DNA from: Gracilariopsis chorda | Lineage: Eukaryota > Rhodophyta > Florideophyceae > Gracilariales > Gracilariaceae | NCBI GenBank assembly: GCA_003194525.1 | Contig: NBIV01000115.1 | Span: 1-64,000, forward strand | Length of the DNA stretch: 64,000 nt | Direction: 5' to 3' | In this document: piece by piece, positions 33,190 through 45,703 of the stretch | Layout: each line of letters begins with the position of its first letter | Position numbering within the stretch: position 1 is the first letter of the stretch | Translations under genes and position numbers: made by a program | Notes under the pieces: model-generated | Seen by the model: the letters and a program-made list of their open reading frames with translations, nothing else | Databases searched by the model: none | What the model was told of the DNA's origin: nothing

Positions 33190-34001
33190 TGTTGATATAA
33201 AATGACGTTGGGCTTCGACGGAAAAGAAAGGGAAAGAAAGAAAGAAAATAAAGAGTGAAGCTTGCCAGGCTTGGGGGCGAATTTACTTGGTACTGCGACT
33301 TCAGACTCTTATATAGCACATGTACTTCGCACTACCACTACAAGAAAACCCTACACCACTAAGTGGCGACACCCAATACTACCAATCATAATCAAACATA
33401 ACATAATAAGGGTTGCACACACTGATTACAGCTAAGTACAACCATGCATAACAACATAACAAAACATTATAACAACGCACACCAAGTGATTCAAGCAGCC
33501 AAAAATGCGCAACAAGTGAACCAGACATGCCAACAATGAGCCAGCATGTGACAGCACGGTGTAAACACTTACTTGCATCATCATCACTATGACAAAGCAC
33601 AAATTCACATGCCAGCGCATCCATGTACATACCCTAGGTGTGTTGCGTGCATGGCACGTGCTTACTTGCACAACTGCACATATGCAACACCTGCATGTAC
33701 CTGTAAACCAGATGTTGCCACACTTATTCCTAAGTACCATGCCCATTCACCTTATGGCAAGTGGCCAGTTCCATGCCCATGACCCATACGATTCACAATA
33801 CTTATAACCAATGCATTGCATATGAGTATATGCAGTAGCAAATGATATGCCCGTTTCACGTTGGGTTTGAGAACACACGCATATTCGTTCTCGCAAATCA
33901 GCTCTCAAAAACAGCCCTCCGTTTTATGAAACTTTGTTTCCAAGTGCTGCACAATGAGGTCCCAGGACTACCAGGCACTTGACCATGTGCCAACATCAAC
34001 A
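33190..34001 (-). repeat. 5' LTR of element F (812 bp)
   Basis: On the minus strand it starts TGTTGATGTTGGCAC at 34001 and ends ATATCAACA at 33190. TATATAAG lies near 33312 and the conserved U3 block near 33810-33895. A clear primer site was not recognised after it. Confidence 0.85.
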
Positions 34002-34304
34002 CTCCTCCTCGAGTTCCTGATTTAGACCAACTCGACTCAAGATCAATTGCGGCATAGCAGGACTAAATGGCTTAATGAGTATGTCAGCATCGTTGTGCTC
34101 ACTTGGCACGTATTTTACACTTTCCACGTTGCTTTTGACCAACTCCCGGATAAAGTGTATCTTCACGTTAATGTGTTTGGCACGTCTAGAGAGGCAACGC
34201 TCACCAATGGCCAACTCAATCGCACATCGGTTGGCTGAGCGTAGTGGAGTACTATCATTAACCAGTAATCCACATTCTCCAAGTACTCGAGATATCCATA
34301 TTAG
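34002..34304 (-). pseudogene. E-family RNase H tail (fossil)
   Basis: The residues WISRVLGECGLLVNDSTPLRS, RRAKHINVKIHFIREL and SEHNDADILIKPF are the C-terminal Copia RNase H and tail. It is directly upstream of the LTR at 33190-34001 on the minus strand and is cut at 34304 by Gypsy element G. Confidence 0.87.
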
Positions 34305-37300
34305 TGTCATACGTGTACTACACGTGTACGACAGCAATGATATAAGTTAGCAATGTCATTGCTATTCCGTATTTAATTGGGTAGCATGGCAAGTAGCCCT
34401 CCAGCTACTTTCCACGTTTAAGATTTCTGTTACAACGTAGAAGCATATAAGCAGGTTTTCGTCACTGCCCTGGGTTGCAGAATAAACTTGAAAAAAAAAG
34501 ACAGACACAGACAAACAGAAAGACAATAATAAATATTCTCGGCGCTGCTTTCGTGCAGCGCTAACATGGTAATTTCGAGGAGGGCCGACGCCTCTAGTGC
34601 GGGCTCTCGCATATATATCTTCGACGGCAGTTCACAAGATGATGTCGTCAAATTCTTTTTCTACTATGAAAATGTCATTATGAAGGGAAATTCATTGGAA
34701 GAGAGAGCATCAGAAATCATCGGATATCTTGATGGTGAAGCATTTGACTTCTATTATGATTCGTATGCAATTGATGGCGCTTTGTCTGAAGAGGCTTTGG
34801 ACTACTCTGAAGTAAAACGTTCGTTACTCGAAAGGTTTGCAGTTGTTGAAGAGCCGCAAGAGCTTATTAGGAACGGAATGGCATGTAAGCTTCGACCACT
34901 TGAACTTGTTGAGTCTTTGAAGGAAATGGGTTAGTGTCTCGAGAAGGCTGGTGTCAACCAACAAGCCAAGTATAGACTTCTTCTTAACGCTGTCGTGGAA
35001 CATATGGATCTTGCTCAGTTCTTCCTGGTCAGAGGAGCAGATGGCTATGAGTCTTTGAGGAAGACAGCTAAAGACTATGTGAATTGTGTGAAGTCTTTCC
35101 AGTCTTCATATTCATTTGCGCATGGTTCATCATCTCTTCGAAATGACCCAAGGAAGATCATGTGTCGTCCAGAACAGGCCGTCCAGTCCTTGGAAAATAA
35201 GGTGGAAGATCTGACTGAGCAGATTTCACAACTCTCTCTGTTAGTAAAGAAAACAGAGAGTGAGGCCAACACAAGAGAGTATGATTCGCACCTGTTCGTA
35301 TTGCAAGGAACCCGGTCATGGAGCCACAACGTGCCACGACAACCCACACAGAAACATTTGTTCCAGAAGATGTGACAAACTGGGGCATTCTGAAGCTACA
35401 TTGTGGGCAAGAATTCCAGCTCCAGTGCTGAAGAAAGTACGGATTTCCGAGGTTGATGTTGAATCGAAACCCGAGAAGAACCTTGAATACTACTCTGATT
35501 CTAATGTAGGCCCATCTGGAAATATTCAGCTAACAGTGGTCACTGAAGGTCAAGATGGAGACCTTGTGAATACTATCAAACGTGGTCCAGATGGCCAGGC
35601 CCTGCCGAAGCAACATAAAGCATCAGAAGCTGATCTTACGCCCTTGCTAAATCCAATCGAGCGCGTTCCTTTGACCTTCGGGGAGAAAGAGCCTATGTGA
35701 CTCCCCTCCATTCGGAAGAGAACTCCCTCTCGAAGAACAGCGAAAAAGAAGAAAGCTTAAACTAAACGTAATTTATCCATACCGGATCATGTTGTGAAGT
35801 ACAATGTGTTGATTGAACTTTCCAATGCCTCATGTGGCTTCACGTTTGGACAACTTTTGCGTGGAGACGCTCAAAAGGCCGAGAAGCAAATCAAGAGGTT
35901 ATTCGTGAAGAATGTTGCATCTCTACCAATTACTGCTACACAGAGAGATTCACCCACTAGAAGACTAAACGTTGCCTTAGTGAAGGTATATGTATCGTCT
36001 GTTGCAGCGTTACTGGACTCCGGAGCAGTACCGAATCTTATTTCCCTTTCATTTGCAGAAGGACTTGGCTTATCTCCAGACTCTAACACTAGAAAGATAA
36101 CGGTGGCTGATGGAACCTCATCTGTTGTGAAGGGGATATTACGGAATATAACAGTGACCTTTGGAAGTTCGAGAACACATTTGAACTTCCTATTTGTTGA
36201 AGAACCCCCGTTCGATGTCATTATCGGATTACCGACATTGGAGGATTTACAGACCTGTCTACACCTTGGTAATCAGAATGTGACGGTTACCATCGATGGA
36301 AAGACATCCGTCCTAGACTTGGATTATGATTACAAAATACCGAGCCTACTGGACTCTGGTACCGACAGTGAGAACCTCACAAGGGATTGTGATATTGTTC
36401 CTTTCTCAAGCTCCTCGGAGAGCGAGAGTGATGAAAATCTTGTGCTTTCAATAAGTGATGAGATCCCTTTCGAGCCAGACATATTTCATGCTGAAGAAGA
36501 AGAAAAGATTCCGGATTTGCTAGAAAAAGATGCTGAAGAAGAAGATCATAATGAAGAGGATGAAGACACCGCATCGGAAACTGTTTCTGAAGACGATGAT
36601 GAATGGTTTGCTCATTTATCGACGAAGTTGAAACATTTACCACTACATGTACAGCAAGTGTTAAGCTCGACAATGAGGAACAAAAACGTCATTGCCTGGT
36701 CTTTGGGAGACCTGTGCCCTTTTGATGTTCCAGTGAAACACTCGTTCGAGCTGAAGGATCCAACAACAATATACAGTAGGGTACGAAGACTGCCTCCGAA
36801 ATATAATGATGTTGTACGAAAAGAGATAACTGACATGCTGTGCATTGGTATAATTACCCCGTCGGCTTCTGAGTGGTCTTTTCCTGTCGTCATTGCACTG
36901 AAGAAAGATGGCAGACTGTGTTGACTATCGAGCCCTGAATGCAGTGATGAAAGCCGATCTTTGGCCTTTACCAAAGATCGAAGAAATATTTGATGGCCTG
37001 AGAGGATCAACCATTTTTACAACTTTAGATCTATTCTCTGAATACGAGCAAGTAATAATGGCTCACTATTTCAAAGATAAGACAAATTTCGTTTGCAGAT
37101 ACGGTACCTACCAATTTGAATTCATGCCATTTGGACTTATGAATGCCCCTGCTACTTTTCAGAGAATGATGGATGTTGTCTTGAAAGGACTAGAATTCGC
37201 AATGGTGTTTGTGGATGATGTTGTAATATTCTCGAAGAATATCAAAGAAAATATTGATCATTGCTTACAAGTGTTTAACCAAGTTGAATCTTATTGATTG

Positions 37301-38160
37301 AAGATTAAGGTTACGAAATGCAGCTTCGCTCAATCCAAAGTGCGACTGTTCGGCCACATTGTTGATGGTAGTGGAATTCAAGTAGATCCAGAAAAGATTA
37401 CAGTAATACAGAAGGCATCTGAGCCATGCAATGCATCTGAGTTCAGACGTTTTCTGGGGCTAGCCGGGTATTTTCTTCGTTTCATATCACATTTTGCAGA
37501 ATCTTCGGCAGTCCTCCGTGAAGCTACATCAGAAAAGAAGAAATGGGTTTGGACCTCCGATATGCAGAATGCATTTGAAGAACTGAAAGTGAAGTTTATT
37601 ACGCCACCTGTCCTCGCATTTCCTGACTTTGAATCGCCATTTGTCGTAGAAAAAGATGCCTCTTCTGTATGGCTTGGTGCTGTTATTGCTCAGAGAAAAG
37701 AAGATAAAAAGCTGCACGCCATACAATATGCCAGTCGGACTATGAGATTGGCAGAAAGAAACTATTCACCATGCGAACGTGAAGCATTTGCAGTCATATC
37801 TGTGCTGAAGAAGTTCAGGGTGTACTTGTTGTCAGCCCTTACTTTTACGTTGATAACTGACCGTCAAGCGCCGCAGTACGCATTTCAGAAGAAAGATATA
37901 CACGGAAGACTTGCGAGATAGATGGATGTTCTAGCCAAATACGATTTCAAGATTCAGTACCGCTCGAGGAAGAAGAACCAAGTGGCTGACTATTTATCAC
38001 GAATTATGATTGATGAGATCGAAGAACAGTATGATGATGTGAGCTGTATCGTTATGGAAAACGTGGAGTCGTTGAAAATGGAGAATTATTTGGAGGATAC
38101 TCTGAGATACCTCAACGGTAAAGAAATCTTGGAGAAAGAACCTAAACGTTGAGGAACTAT
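34305..38160 (+). mobile_element. Gypsy-type LTR element G, 3'-truncated
   Basis: A probable 5' LTR of about 262 bp (34305-34566, TGTCAT...TAACA) with TATAAGC near 34448 and a short hairpin (GCGCTGC...GCAGCGC) near its end. Coding sequence follows for gag, protease, reverse transcriptase and RNase H up to 38152. Integrase and the 3' LTR are absent. The right side is an A-like LTR fragment. It is broken, with a handful of breaks. The LTR ends are tentative because no second LTR is present. Confidence 0.8.
34566..38152 (+). pseudogene. Gypsy gag-pol remnant of element G (fossil)
   Basis: The first part (34566-35380) has a gag-like helical region and a Cys/His stretch (TCSYCKEPGHGATTC) that fits a zinc knuckle. 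A protease follows with LLDSGAVPNLIS (about 36010), then a long acidic linker, then reverse transcriptase with YGTYQFEFMPFGLMNAPATF and VFVDDVVIFSKN (about 37100-37240), and RNase H with VEKDASSVWLGAVIAQR and REAFAVISVL (about 37640-37800), ending DYLSRI. This PR-RT-RH order is Ty3/gypsy. Integrase is missing. Confidence 0.87.
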
Positions 38161-38164
38161 CCAC

Positions 38165-38605
38165 ACTAAACTAGAACAGAGGGAGACAAAAACAGGCGAT
38201 TGCCATCGACAACACGCGCAAAATAGGCGGCCCAAGCACAATCACAATAGAGAACACACGTCATTAACCACTTCGTGTACCTGTAACCCTGATGACAGTG
38301 CCCACACTCCTCACCAAAGTACCACTGCTGTACCACATGTCCGGTGTGTCCAACTATCATAGGTACGTGCCCTGTACACTGTGCAAGCTGTACTATCTGG
38401 AAACGTGGGTGTGCAAATCTAGCCCACTTGTGCACTACCACTTGTACGGACTACAGTGCATATGTGCATTTGCAGTAGCGAATCACGAGCCGGATTTACG
38501 TTGAGTTTGCACGGCGACGCATGAGCGCTCTTGCAGAAGCACCCTCTAAAACAGCCCATGCGTCCCGGAACATTTGTTTTTCAGTGACAAAGCAGGTACT
38601 TTTCC
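38165..38605 (-). repeat. Diverged family A-like LTR fragment
   Basis: It matches the 5' part of the family A LTR in minus orientation at many blocks (GTACCACTGCTGTACCAC, ACGTGGGTGTG, GCATATGTGCATTTGCAGTAG, CCCTCTAAAACAGCCCATG, CATTTG..TTTCAGTGAC), but with many differences. It is an older relative of family A, and it keeps the conserved U3 block near 38455-38535. Confidence 0.8.
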
Positions 38606-38657
38606 AAGACAATTGATCTTGGATCGAATTGGTCTGAACCAGGAACTCGAGGAGGAG
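38606..38657 (+). pseudogene. Tail of E-family pol (fossil)
   Basis: A short piece encoding the ILDRIGLNQELEEEC tail that precedes E LTRs. It borders the LTR at 38658. Confidence 0.7.
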
Positions 38658-39429
38658 TGTTGATGTTAGCCCATAGTCGAGTGCCTGGTATTCCTGGGAA
38701 TTCATGGTGCAGCACTTGGAAACAGAGTTTGATATAACGGAGGGCTGTTTTGGAGAGTTGCTTTGCAAGAGCGAATATGTGTTGGTTCTCAAACCCAACA
38801 TGAATTGGGCATATGATTGGCTACCACATATATTCATATGCAATGCATTGGTTAGAAGTGTTGTGCATCGTATGGCTCATTGGCACCGAACTGGCAACTT
38901 GACATAAGGTGAATGGGCATGGTACTCAAGAATATGTGTGGCAACATCTGGTTTACAGGTACATGCAGGTGTTGTATAGGTGCATTTGTGCAAGTAAGCA
39001 CGTGTCATGCACGCAACACACCTAAGGTATGTACATGGATGCGGTGGCATGCAAATTTATTTTTTTCATAGTCATGATGATGCAAGTACGTTTCTACACA
39101 GTGCTGTCACATTCTGGCATATTGTTGGCCTTTCTGGTTTACTTGATGCGCCGTTTTGGCTGCTTGGTTCAGTTTGTCTGTGTTTTTGTAATGTGTTATT
39201 ATGTTTTTATGCATGGTTGCCCTTACCTGTAATCAGTGTTTGCAAACCTTGTTGCGTTATCTTTGATTATTATTGGTAGTATTGGGGGTTTCCACTTAGT
39301 GTGGTAGGGTTTTCTTGTAGTGGTAGAACTCGGGGTGCTGTATAAGACTCTGAAGTTGCAGTACCAAGTAAACTCTCCCCTAAGACTGACAACCTTCATT
39401 CTTTTTTATGTTTCTTTCTTTGTTCAACA
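38658..39429 (+). repeat. E-family LTR (772 bp)
   Basis: It starts TGTTGATGTTAGCCC and ends TTGTTCAACA. The pol tail precedes it and protease sequence follows a short gap, so this is again an LTR with internal sequence on both sides. Confidence 0.85.
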
Positions 39430-39984
39430 GATCCGCCGTAGTTCAATACCATTTATAACCATCATGGGAAGTGATCACGGAAGGCAAACAAGGTTGAGAT
39501 TGCTGGGGTTGCAAGCGAGAAGTCATCAGTGGTACTAGTGGGTATTGATTGCATCGACACATTTGCAGACAGTGGTGCTACTTCTCATTTCTTCTGTTTT
39601 GTATCTGATTTCGTTCCAAACACACTGATAGACATACCTGATAATACAATTTAACTAGCGGACGACACCACTGTCACTGCCACCGAACCAGAAGATGTAG
39701 TATTACCCTTCTTGGATATGAACCTCAGGTTGTCTGAAGTACTGCTTTTTCCGAATAATGGATATAAATTAGTGTCTGTACGTTGTTTAGCTGAAGAGGG
39801 TATCCAATCACTGTTCTTTGATAACGGGGTACGCCTACAACATGAAGATGGGTTTGAGGCTGGACATGGGACTCGTCATCATCGCTCCCATTTATAAACC
39901 TTGCCCAACCCAACTGCCCATATGGACATATCAAAGATTCTTTATGCAACGGGCGAACGCACAAGTTCATTGTGGCATCGCCGA
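39430..39984 (+). pseudogene. E-family protease fragment (fossil)
   Basis: The residues DTFADSGATSHFFCFVSDFVPNTL and LRLSEVLLFPNNGYKLVSV match the protease and following segment of element F. gag is absent. It is cut on its right by an H LTR. Confidence 0.85.
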
Positions 39985-42900
39985 CTGAGGCAACCCACGC
40001 GGGTTATGAAAAAAGAAGGGAAGAAAGAGGAGGAAGAACAAACAAGAAAGAAAAACGACGAAGGGTGTCAGCCTTAGTCGACCAGTTTAATCGAGAGCCA
40101 GCAAAGCCGACGTACATATGCCCTACCGCACACACTTCACCGTCGTCGCAGCAAGCAACAGCGGCGGGTGCACCATTATACGACACATTATTCGTGTGTG
40201 CAGATTTACACGAAAAGCGCGCGCAATCTTGAGTGTCACGATTTGAAATAACTAAATCAATCAATGTAGCAAATCCATTGCCAGTCCCTCAATCTGGAAC
40301 CTGCTCTAAAAACTCAACAATTTCCGTCCTGGTACACCAACCCCTCAGCGCAGCCCACAAATGCACATTGTATTAAATTGCTCAATACAGCGCCCAGTCG
40401 CATCTTTGGCATTGCAGCACGACAGTCTACTGCGCGTACCCTTGGACCAACGGCATTGCTCTACTTGTGCATATCCGCAATCCAGTACCATACACTCCAT
40501 AACAAGTGTACTGTATACAATGCATGTAGAGCGTTACAGTAGCCAATCACATTGCCGACTCACATTGGGTTTGAGCAGAGGAGCATATGCGCTTTTGGAG
40601 CGAGGGGCTCCGAATGTGCCGTTCGTCACATGGGAGTTGGGTTTTTAACCAAGATTTTACGCCTTCTGGTGGGGTTGCTTAGTCACTCGACCACTTCCAG
40701 ACTTTGACATTCCTCCTTGAGTTCCTGTCCAACACCCATCCATTTGGGAATTGCATTAACACTCACATGTCCTAAAGGCTTGGTGAGTACATCGGCATCA
40801 TTCAGCTCACTTGGGACGTATTGAACCCTAATCACATTGTCTCTTAAGAGATCTGGGATAAAGTGACCCGTTACATCAATGTGCTTAGCACGGCAAGAAG
40901 GACATCTTTCACCACCAGCCCACTCCAATGCGCACCGATTGTCAGAGTGTAGAGGAACCAGAGCTTTCACCTCGAAGCCGCATTCCGGTAGCACATGAGC
41001 AACCCATACCACTTCCTGTGTAGCCAACATCAGAGCATAGTACTCCGCCTCGCCAGTTGATAGCGCAACTGACGCTTGTTTTCTACCACCATACAAGCAA
41101 GTTGCTGGCCCAAGTTTAACGATATACCCAGACATCGAGTACTGACTCGTAGTGTCTCCAGCGTAGTCAGAGTTCACAAAACCATGCAGATCTAGCGATC
41201 AAGGGCTGTAGCATAACCCATGCTGTCGCGTTCCTCACAAGTACCTGAGGACATGCTTCACAACTTTGTGACACCAAGGAGTAGAAGCACTCTGAAAAGG
41301 AGCCAGAATGAGAACCGGAGCAAGTATATCCACCCTAGTACGTAGTGTTAAGTACAGCAGAGACCAGATGATCTGCTGGTACAACTGCACATCCATTGGT
41401 GATTCGTCCTCTTCCGTTGCTAGAGATGTGAAGAAGCACTCCACCATAAAGGTATGTACTGGCTTAGCTTTCTGGAAACGGTATCGTCTCGGTATACTCT
41501 CAATGTAAAGCGACTGTCCCAGCTTGACACCAAGAAGTTGTCCGGTGTACCTATCTCCATGAAAGCTCCACGCCAAGTTACAGGTTGATTCGGTTCTGTA
41601 TGCAAAGCTGATAGAGTGATTTTAGCTCCTCCAACACCGTATTCTGTTGCTCCAGCATTGGCGTGAAAACCACAATTTCGTCCACGTATACAAGTATGCA
41701 GGCGTACATGCCATCTCCAACCTTTCGCTTGAATACGCACAGTGCACTGGGTTGTTCCTCAAAACCCAACCTCTCCATGTATGATTTCAATTTGGTGTGG
41801 GATGCTATATGAGCCTGTTCCAAACCGTACGTAGCCTTGAGTAACTTGTAGCACTTTGTGGTCAAACCAGGAACACCACGTGGCATAATCACCAACACTT
41901 CTTCTCTAAGCTCACCGTTGACAAATGCAGTCTTAACATCTACTTGGGCCACATACATCTGAAGACAAAGTGCAACGTACAGGAACATTCGGACCAGACT
42001 GAATGGTACCACTGGCGCATATGTCTCCTTGTATTTCTGCCCATATGTCTAGTGAGTGACACCAGCCACAACCCTAGCCTTGAAAATATCAACCAATTCT
42101 TTGGCACCGCGCTTGAAGTCTGAGATGACATGAGTAGGAAGAGGATGAGAGGCCGGTGATTAATCCTCCACCCAATTGTTCCTCTCCTCCAGAGATGTCA
42201 TTTATTCATCAATGGCATTCTTCCAAAGGCTATGGTAAAGTGGTGTGGCAGACAATGCTTCGCCCAGAGTAGGTTCATCACTGGTAGTAATATCCATTTG
42301 TCACGTTTCAATACCGGCCATGTACCACCACTTAGCTGGTGCACGTCTAGGACATTAGTATCCGAAGTGTGTTGACTAGCACTTGGGGCATGCTCAACAC
42401 CATGTTCTGGGTCTGAATCATCATCAGAAGTATGTTTGCCATCATTTGAGAGCTCTGTACTGCTTTCAGTACTCTGTGCCGTTGGTATAGGAGTGCACTC
42501 GATATGTTCCGTATCACTCTCAGAGTCGAATGGATTGTCCAAAGAAACCATACTATCACTCTCCGTATCAATGTCAGAGTGATATGTGCATTCATAAGTT
42601 TCATATGATGCACCTTTATCACCCATAATCTGTTCCAGAAATGGTGCTACAGGGAACTTGGAATTGTCAAATATCACATGCCGAGACTTTACAATGCTTG
42701 GAATCCCATCAATCTCATCGACTAAAACATCATACCCACCATGCCCAAGAATGTGCAAGTACACTTTCTCAAGTGCACGAGACTCGAACTTGGAATCCGG
42801 TTTCATCTTAAGCACGAACGCAGCACATCCAAACACTTTGCCATGCTTGAGGGATGGTTTTGAACTATTCACCAAACGTTGAGTGCTGCTTCCAGTTGTA

Positions 42901-44011
42901 GAGTGACAAAACTTATCGCGAACATGTATGACGTGCTGTAACGCATATTGTCACAAGCATTCTGGTAGAAGTGCCTGTATGAGCAAAGCTCAAGCAGCTT
43001 CCTCCCTTTTCCGATTGATGTGCTCGGCTATTCCATTGTGTTCCGGAGCATACGGAGGAGAGAAAGAAGTGTTTTGAAGATTGTTCGTGGGGTTCAGCTG
43101 CAACGCAATATACTCTTCGGCATTGTCCGAGTGCAATTTCGCAATGCCCACTCCTCCAAGCTGTTGGAACTTGTGCTCAATTGCGTCGAATACAACAGCA
43201 ATTTCACTTTTTTGGGCCATGAAGTCTAAGATTGCGTACCTTGAATGCTCGTCTAGGAAGTTAGAGGCATATTGAAACATTTGTGGGAATGAAGGTACAA
43301 GGGGTCCTAGTATGTCGGAGTGTACCACCTTGCCTACGGGTGATGTTCGGTCATAATTGCCAGGAAATGGAAGTTTATGCGCCCTAGCAAGCATACAAGG
43401 GCGGCATATCTCCTCCATTTCTGACATCTTCGGCACCCCTTCAGCATTTTTATGAACTGACTGGAGTTCACGCAAATTGATTTGGGCAGGTCGCCGATGC
43501 CATAGGTTAGCAATACTGGACTCCGACTTCTTCATGCAATGATCTCTACTAGTTGGCGACGAGGGTGAGGTTGGGTTGGTACACCGCAATATCGGATCGG
43601 GTAAGGTATAGAGCCCCGAAAATCGATCGCTATGGCCACTGCCGACTACAAATCCATTGCCCTAGGTGAGAAGAACTTCACTTAAGCACAAGAAAGATTC
43701 AAAGCCCTTGTCCGCCATGCATCATACGGACACCAAATTGTATTCCAGTTCTGGAACGAACAATACATCAGTAAATCGTAGGTTTGCGTACTCAAATGAC
43801 AATACTACGTCACCCCGCTGCGTTGCATATACCTCAGTGTTGTCTGCGAGCATGATGGTTCGAGTTTCTACGTGGTGCAGGGACTCGGGAATAAACGCAG
43901 CCACCGAACGCAAGAAGTGTGATGTAGCACCACTATTGACGTAGGTGTCCATATCGTGACTTTCGGGAGGTATGATGGAAGACTTTTCCAATGACATACC
44001 ACATACTTCAA
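39985..44011 (-). mobile_element. Copia element H, 3' LTR and pol, minus strand, 5'-truncated
   Basis: 3' LTR at 39985-40709 (725 bp, starting TGTCAAAGTCTGG on the minus strand). The interior reads RNase H (40710-41200), reverse transcriptase (41200-42150), linker (42200-42880), integrase (42990-43590) and protease (43670-43997). gag and the 5' LTR are missing. It is broken, with more breaks than family A copies, so older. Confidence 0.86.
40710..43997 (-). pseudogene. Copia pol remnant of element H (fossil)
   Basis: Protease DTYVNSGATSHFLRSV, integrase ICRPCMLARAHKLPFPG and NFLDEHSRYAILDF, reverse transcriptase QVDVKTAFVNGELREEV and LVYVDEIVVF, RNase H MNSDYAGDTTSQYSMSGYIVKLG and VALSTGEAEYYALM. 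The order and motifs are Copia. It is related to E and F, but is a separate lineage with its own LTR. Confidence 0.87.
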
Positions 44012-44683
44012 TCTTTGATGAACTACCAGAGAATTTTGTACCTCACGCTGAAAACGTACAAGCAAAAGGTCCTCAAATGGTTTGGAATGTGTCAGTCAAC
44101 GCCAGTGGACACTCCCATGGACTTTTCGTGGACCCTACTCAGATTGAGGATCCTGTGCCTAACATCCCGTACAGGCAAGTGATTAGTTGTCTGATGTATC
44201 TTTCTGTGGGTACTTGATTGGACATATCTTTTGCAGTATCAAAGCTAGCAAAGTATGTAGAGAAACCTGGAGAGAATCATTGGAAAGCCGCCAAGTGAGC
44301 ACAGAGATACCTCCATGGCACTGGATCCTTTGGACCCTCGTATGGCTCATACACGGATAATCAGCTGTATGGATATGTAGACTCGGTCTGGGCAGGTGAC
44401 ACATCCACTCGCCAGTGTACTAGTGGATCTGTGTTCATGATGGGTGGTGCCTCTGCGTCTTGGAGCTCAAGCCAACAGGAAGTGGTTGCGCTGTACAATG
44501 CCGAGGCTGAGTATGTTAGTCTATGTTCCGTGGCGAAAGCGGCGATCTGGCTGAGACGACTTTGTAGTGTCATTACAGATGCAATTGGTCTACACGTAGA
44601 AGAGCCAATAAAGCTGATGCTTGAAGCAACGAATGTTTATGTAGAAAAACAAGGCTGCATTAACCCCGCCCCGGGAATGAAGT
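44012..44683 (+). pseudogene. Diverged family A-like RT tail and RNase H fragment (fossil)
   Basis: The plus strand encodes NIPYRQVISCLMYLSVGT, GYVDSVWAGDTS, SWSSSQQEVVALYNAEAEYVSL and similar. These match the family A RNase H region at moderate identity. It lies between element H (minus) and an H LTR (plus). It is broken. Confidence 0.85.
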
Positions 44684-45417
44684 TGTCAATATTGAAGTCT
44701 GGAAGTGGTCGAGTGACTAACTAACCCCACCAGAAGGCGGCAAATTGGTTCAAAACCAAACCAAACTCTCAGGAGACAGAGGGCACTTCTGGAGTCCCTC
44801 GGTCCAAAACCATATATGCTCCTATGCTCAAACCCAACGTGAATCGGCAATGTGATTGGCTACTACAAAGCTCTATATGAACTTTATACCGTACACGTGT
44901 TATGGAGTGTATAGTACTGGATTGCTGATATGCACAATTGGAGCAATGTGGTTACTCCAAGGGTGCGCGCAGTAGACGGTTGTGCTGCAATGCGAAAGAT
45001 GCGAATGGGAGCTCTACTAGGAGATTTAAGACAGTCTGCGTTTGTGGGCTGCGCTGAGGGTTGGAGTGCCAGGACGAAAATTGTTGATTTTTTAGAGCTG
45101 GTTCCCGATTAAGGAACTGGCAATTGATTTGCTGCATTGATTGATTTAGTTATTTGAAATTGTGACATTCTAAATTGCACGCTCTTTTCGTGTACACCTG
45201 CACACACGAAGAACGTGTAGTGTAATGGTGCAACCACCGCCGTCGCTTGCTGCGACGACGGTGAAGTATGTGCGGTAGGGTATATGTAGGTTTTCTTTGC
45301 CCGCTCTCGAAAAAACTGGTTGAATAAGGCCTGACGCAACGCACGCGGGTTATGAAAACAAAAGGGAAGAAAAGGACGGAAGTAGAAACAAGAAAGTAAG
45401 ACAAGGAAAGTTGTCAG
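44684..45417 (+). repeat. H-family LTR (734 bp) with an inverted 3' end
   Basis: It matches 39985-40709 in inverse orientation and 55448-56132 in direct orientation. Its last 87 bp (45331-45417) are inverted relative to the other two copies, bounded by CTGAC and GTCAG. With 39985-40709 it gives inverted LTRs around element H and the RNase H fragment. Confidence 0.82.
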
Positions 45418-45419
45418 TG

Positions 45420-45650
45420 CTTAATCCCTACCAAGTGTCCCGCGGAGGTTACTTACAAGTGCGATATGCTTTCAACAGTTAACCCCTGCTCGTCTCTCGC
45501 GGAAACTTAGCTTGATCTTTGTGCGCTAAAACAATAGAAACAGGGATTGGCACAGGGGCAAGTTGGTTTATCCGAGACGAGTCCCTGAACGCTTTGCCTA
45601 CTTTCACCTCTGCAACTAGGTCTCCACAAAATGCGCAACACAAAAACAAA
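45420..45650. repeat. Dispersed repeat R1, copy 1
   Basis: It shares order and many short blocks with 56600-56830: TATGCTTTCA.CAGTT, GCTCGTCTCT, CAGGGAT, GAGACAAGTCCCTGAA-type, and CTAAGTCTCCACAAA-type. In both places it lies near H-family LTR sequence. The nature of the repeat is not known; it may be an LTR or leader of an unidentified element. Confidence 0.6.
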
Positions 45651-45689
45651 ATAAATTTATAAGAGAGACGTCTGCAATATGTCGACGCT

Positions 45690-45703
45690 GTGGGCCCATA
45701 GCC
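45690..45703 (-). other. Possible half-tRNA primer site after the I-family LTR
   Basis: GGCTATGGGCCCAC on the minus strand differs by one base from GGTTATGGGCCCA of family A. This suggests that the I lineage also used the initiator tRNA-Met anticodon arm. Confidence 0.5.

Larger units (their letters stand above)
29021..34001 (-). mobile_element. Copia element F (E-type), both LTRs, minus strand
   Basis: 5' LTR 33190-34001 (812 bp), internal region 29788-33189 and 3' LTR 29021-29787 lacking its last part. The interior reads gag, protease, integrase and the start of reverse transcriptase on the minus strand. It is broken, with several breaks. The 5' LTR also touches an RNase H tail on its other side (34002-34304), so it too sits at a junction of tandem copies. 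More divergent from E than family A copies are from each other. Confidence 0.87.
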
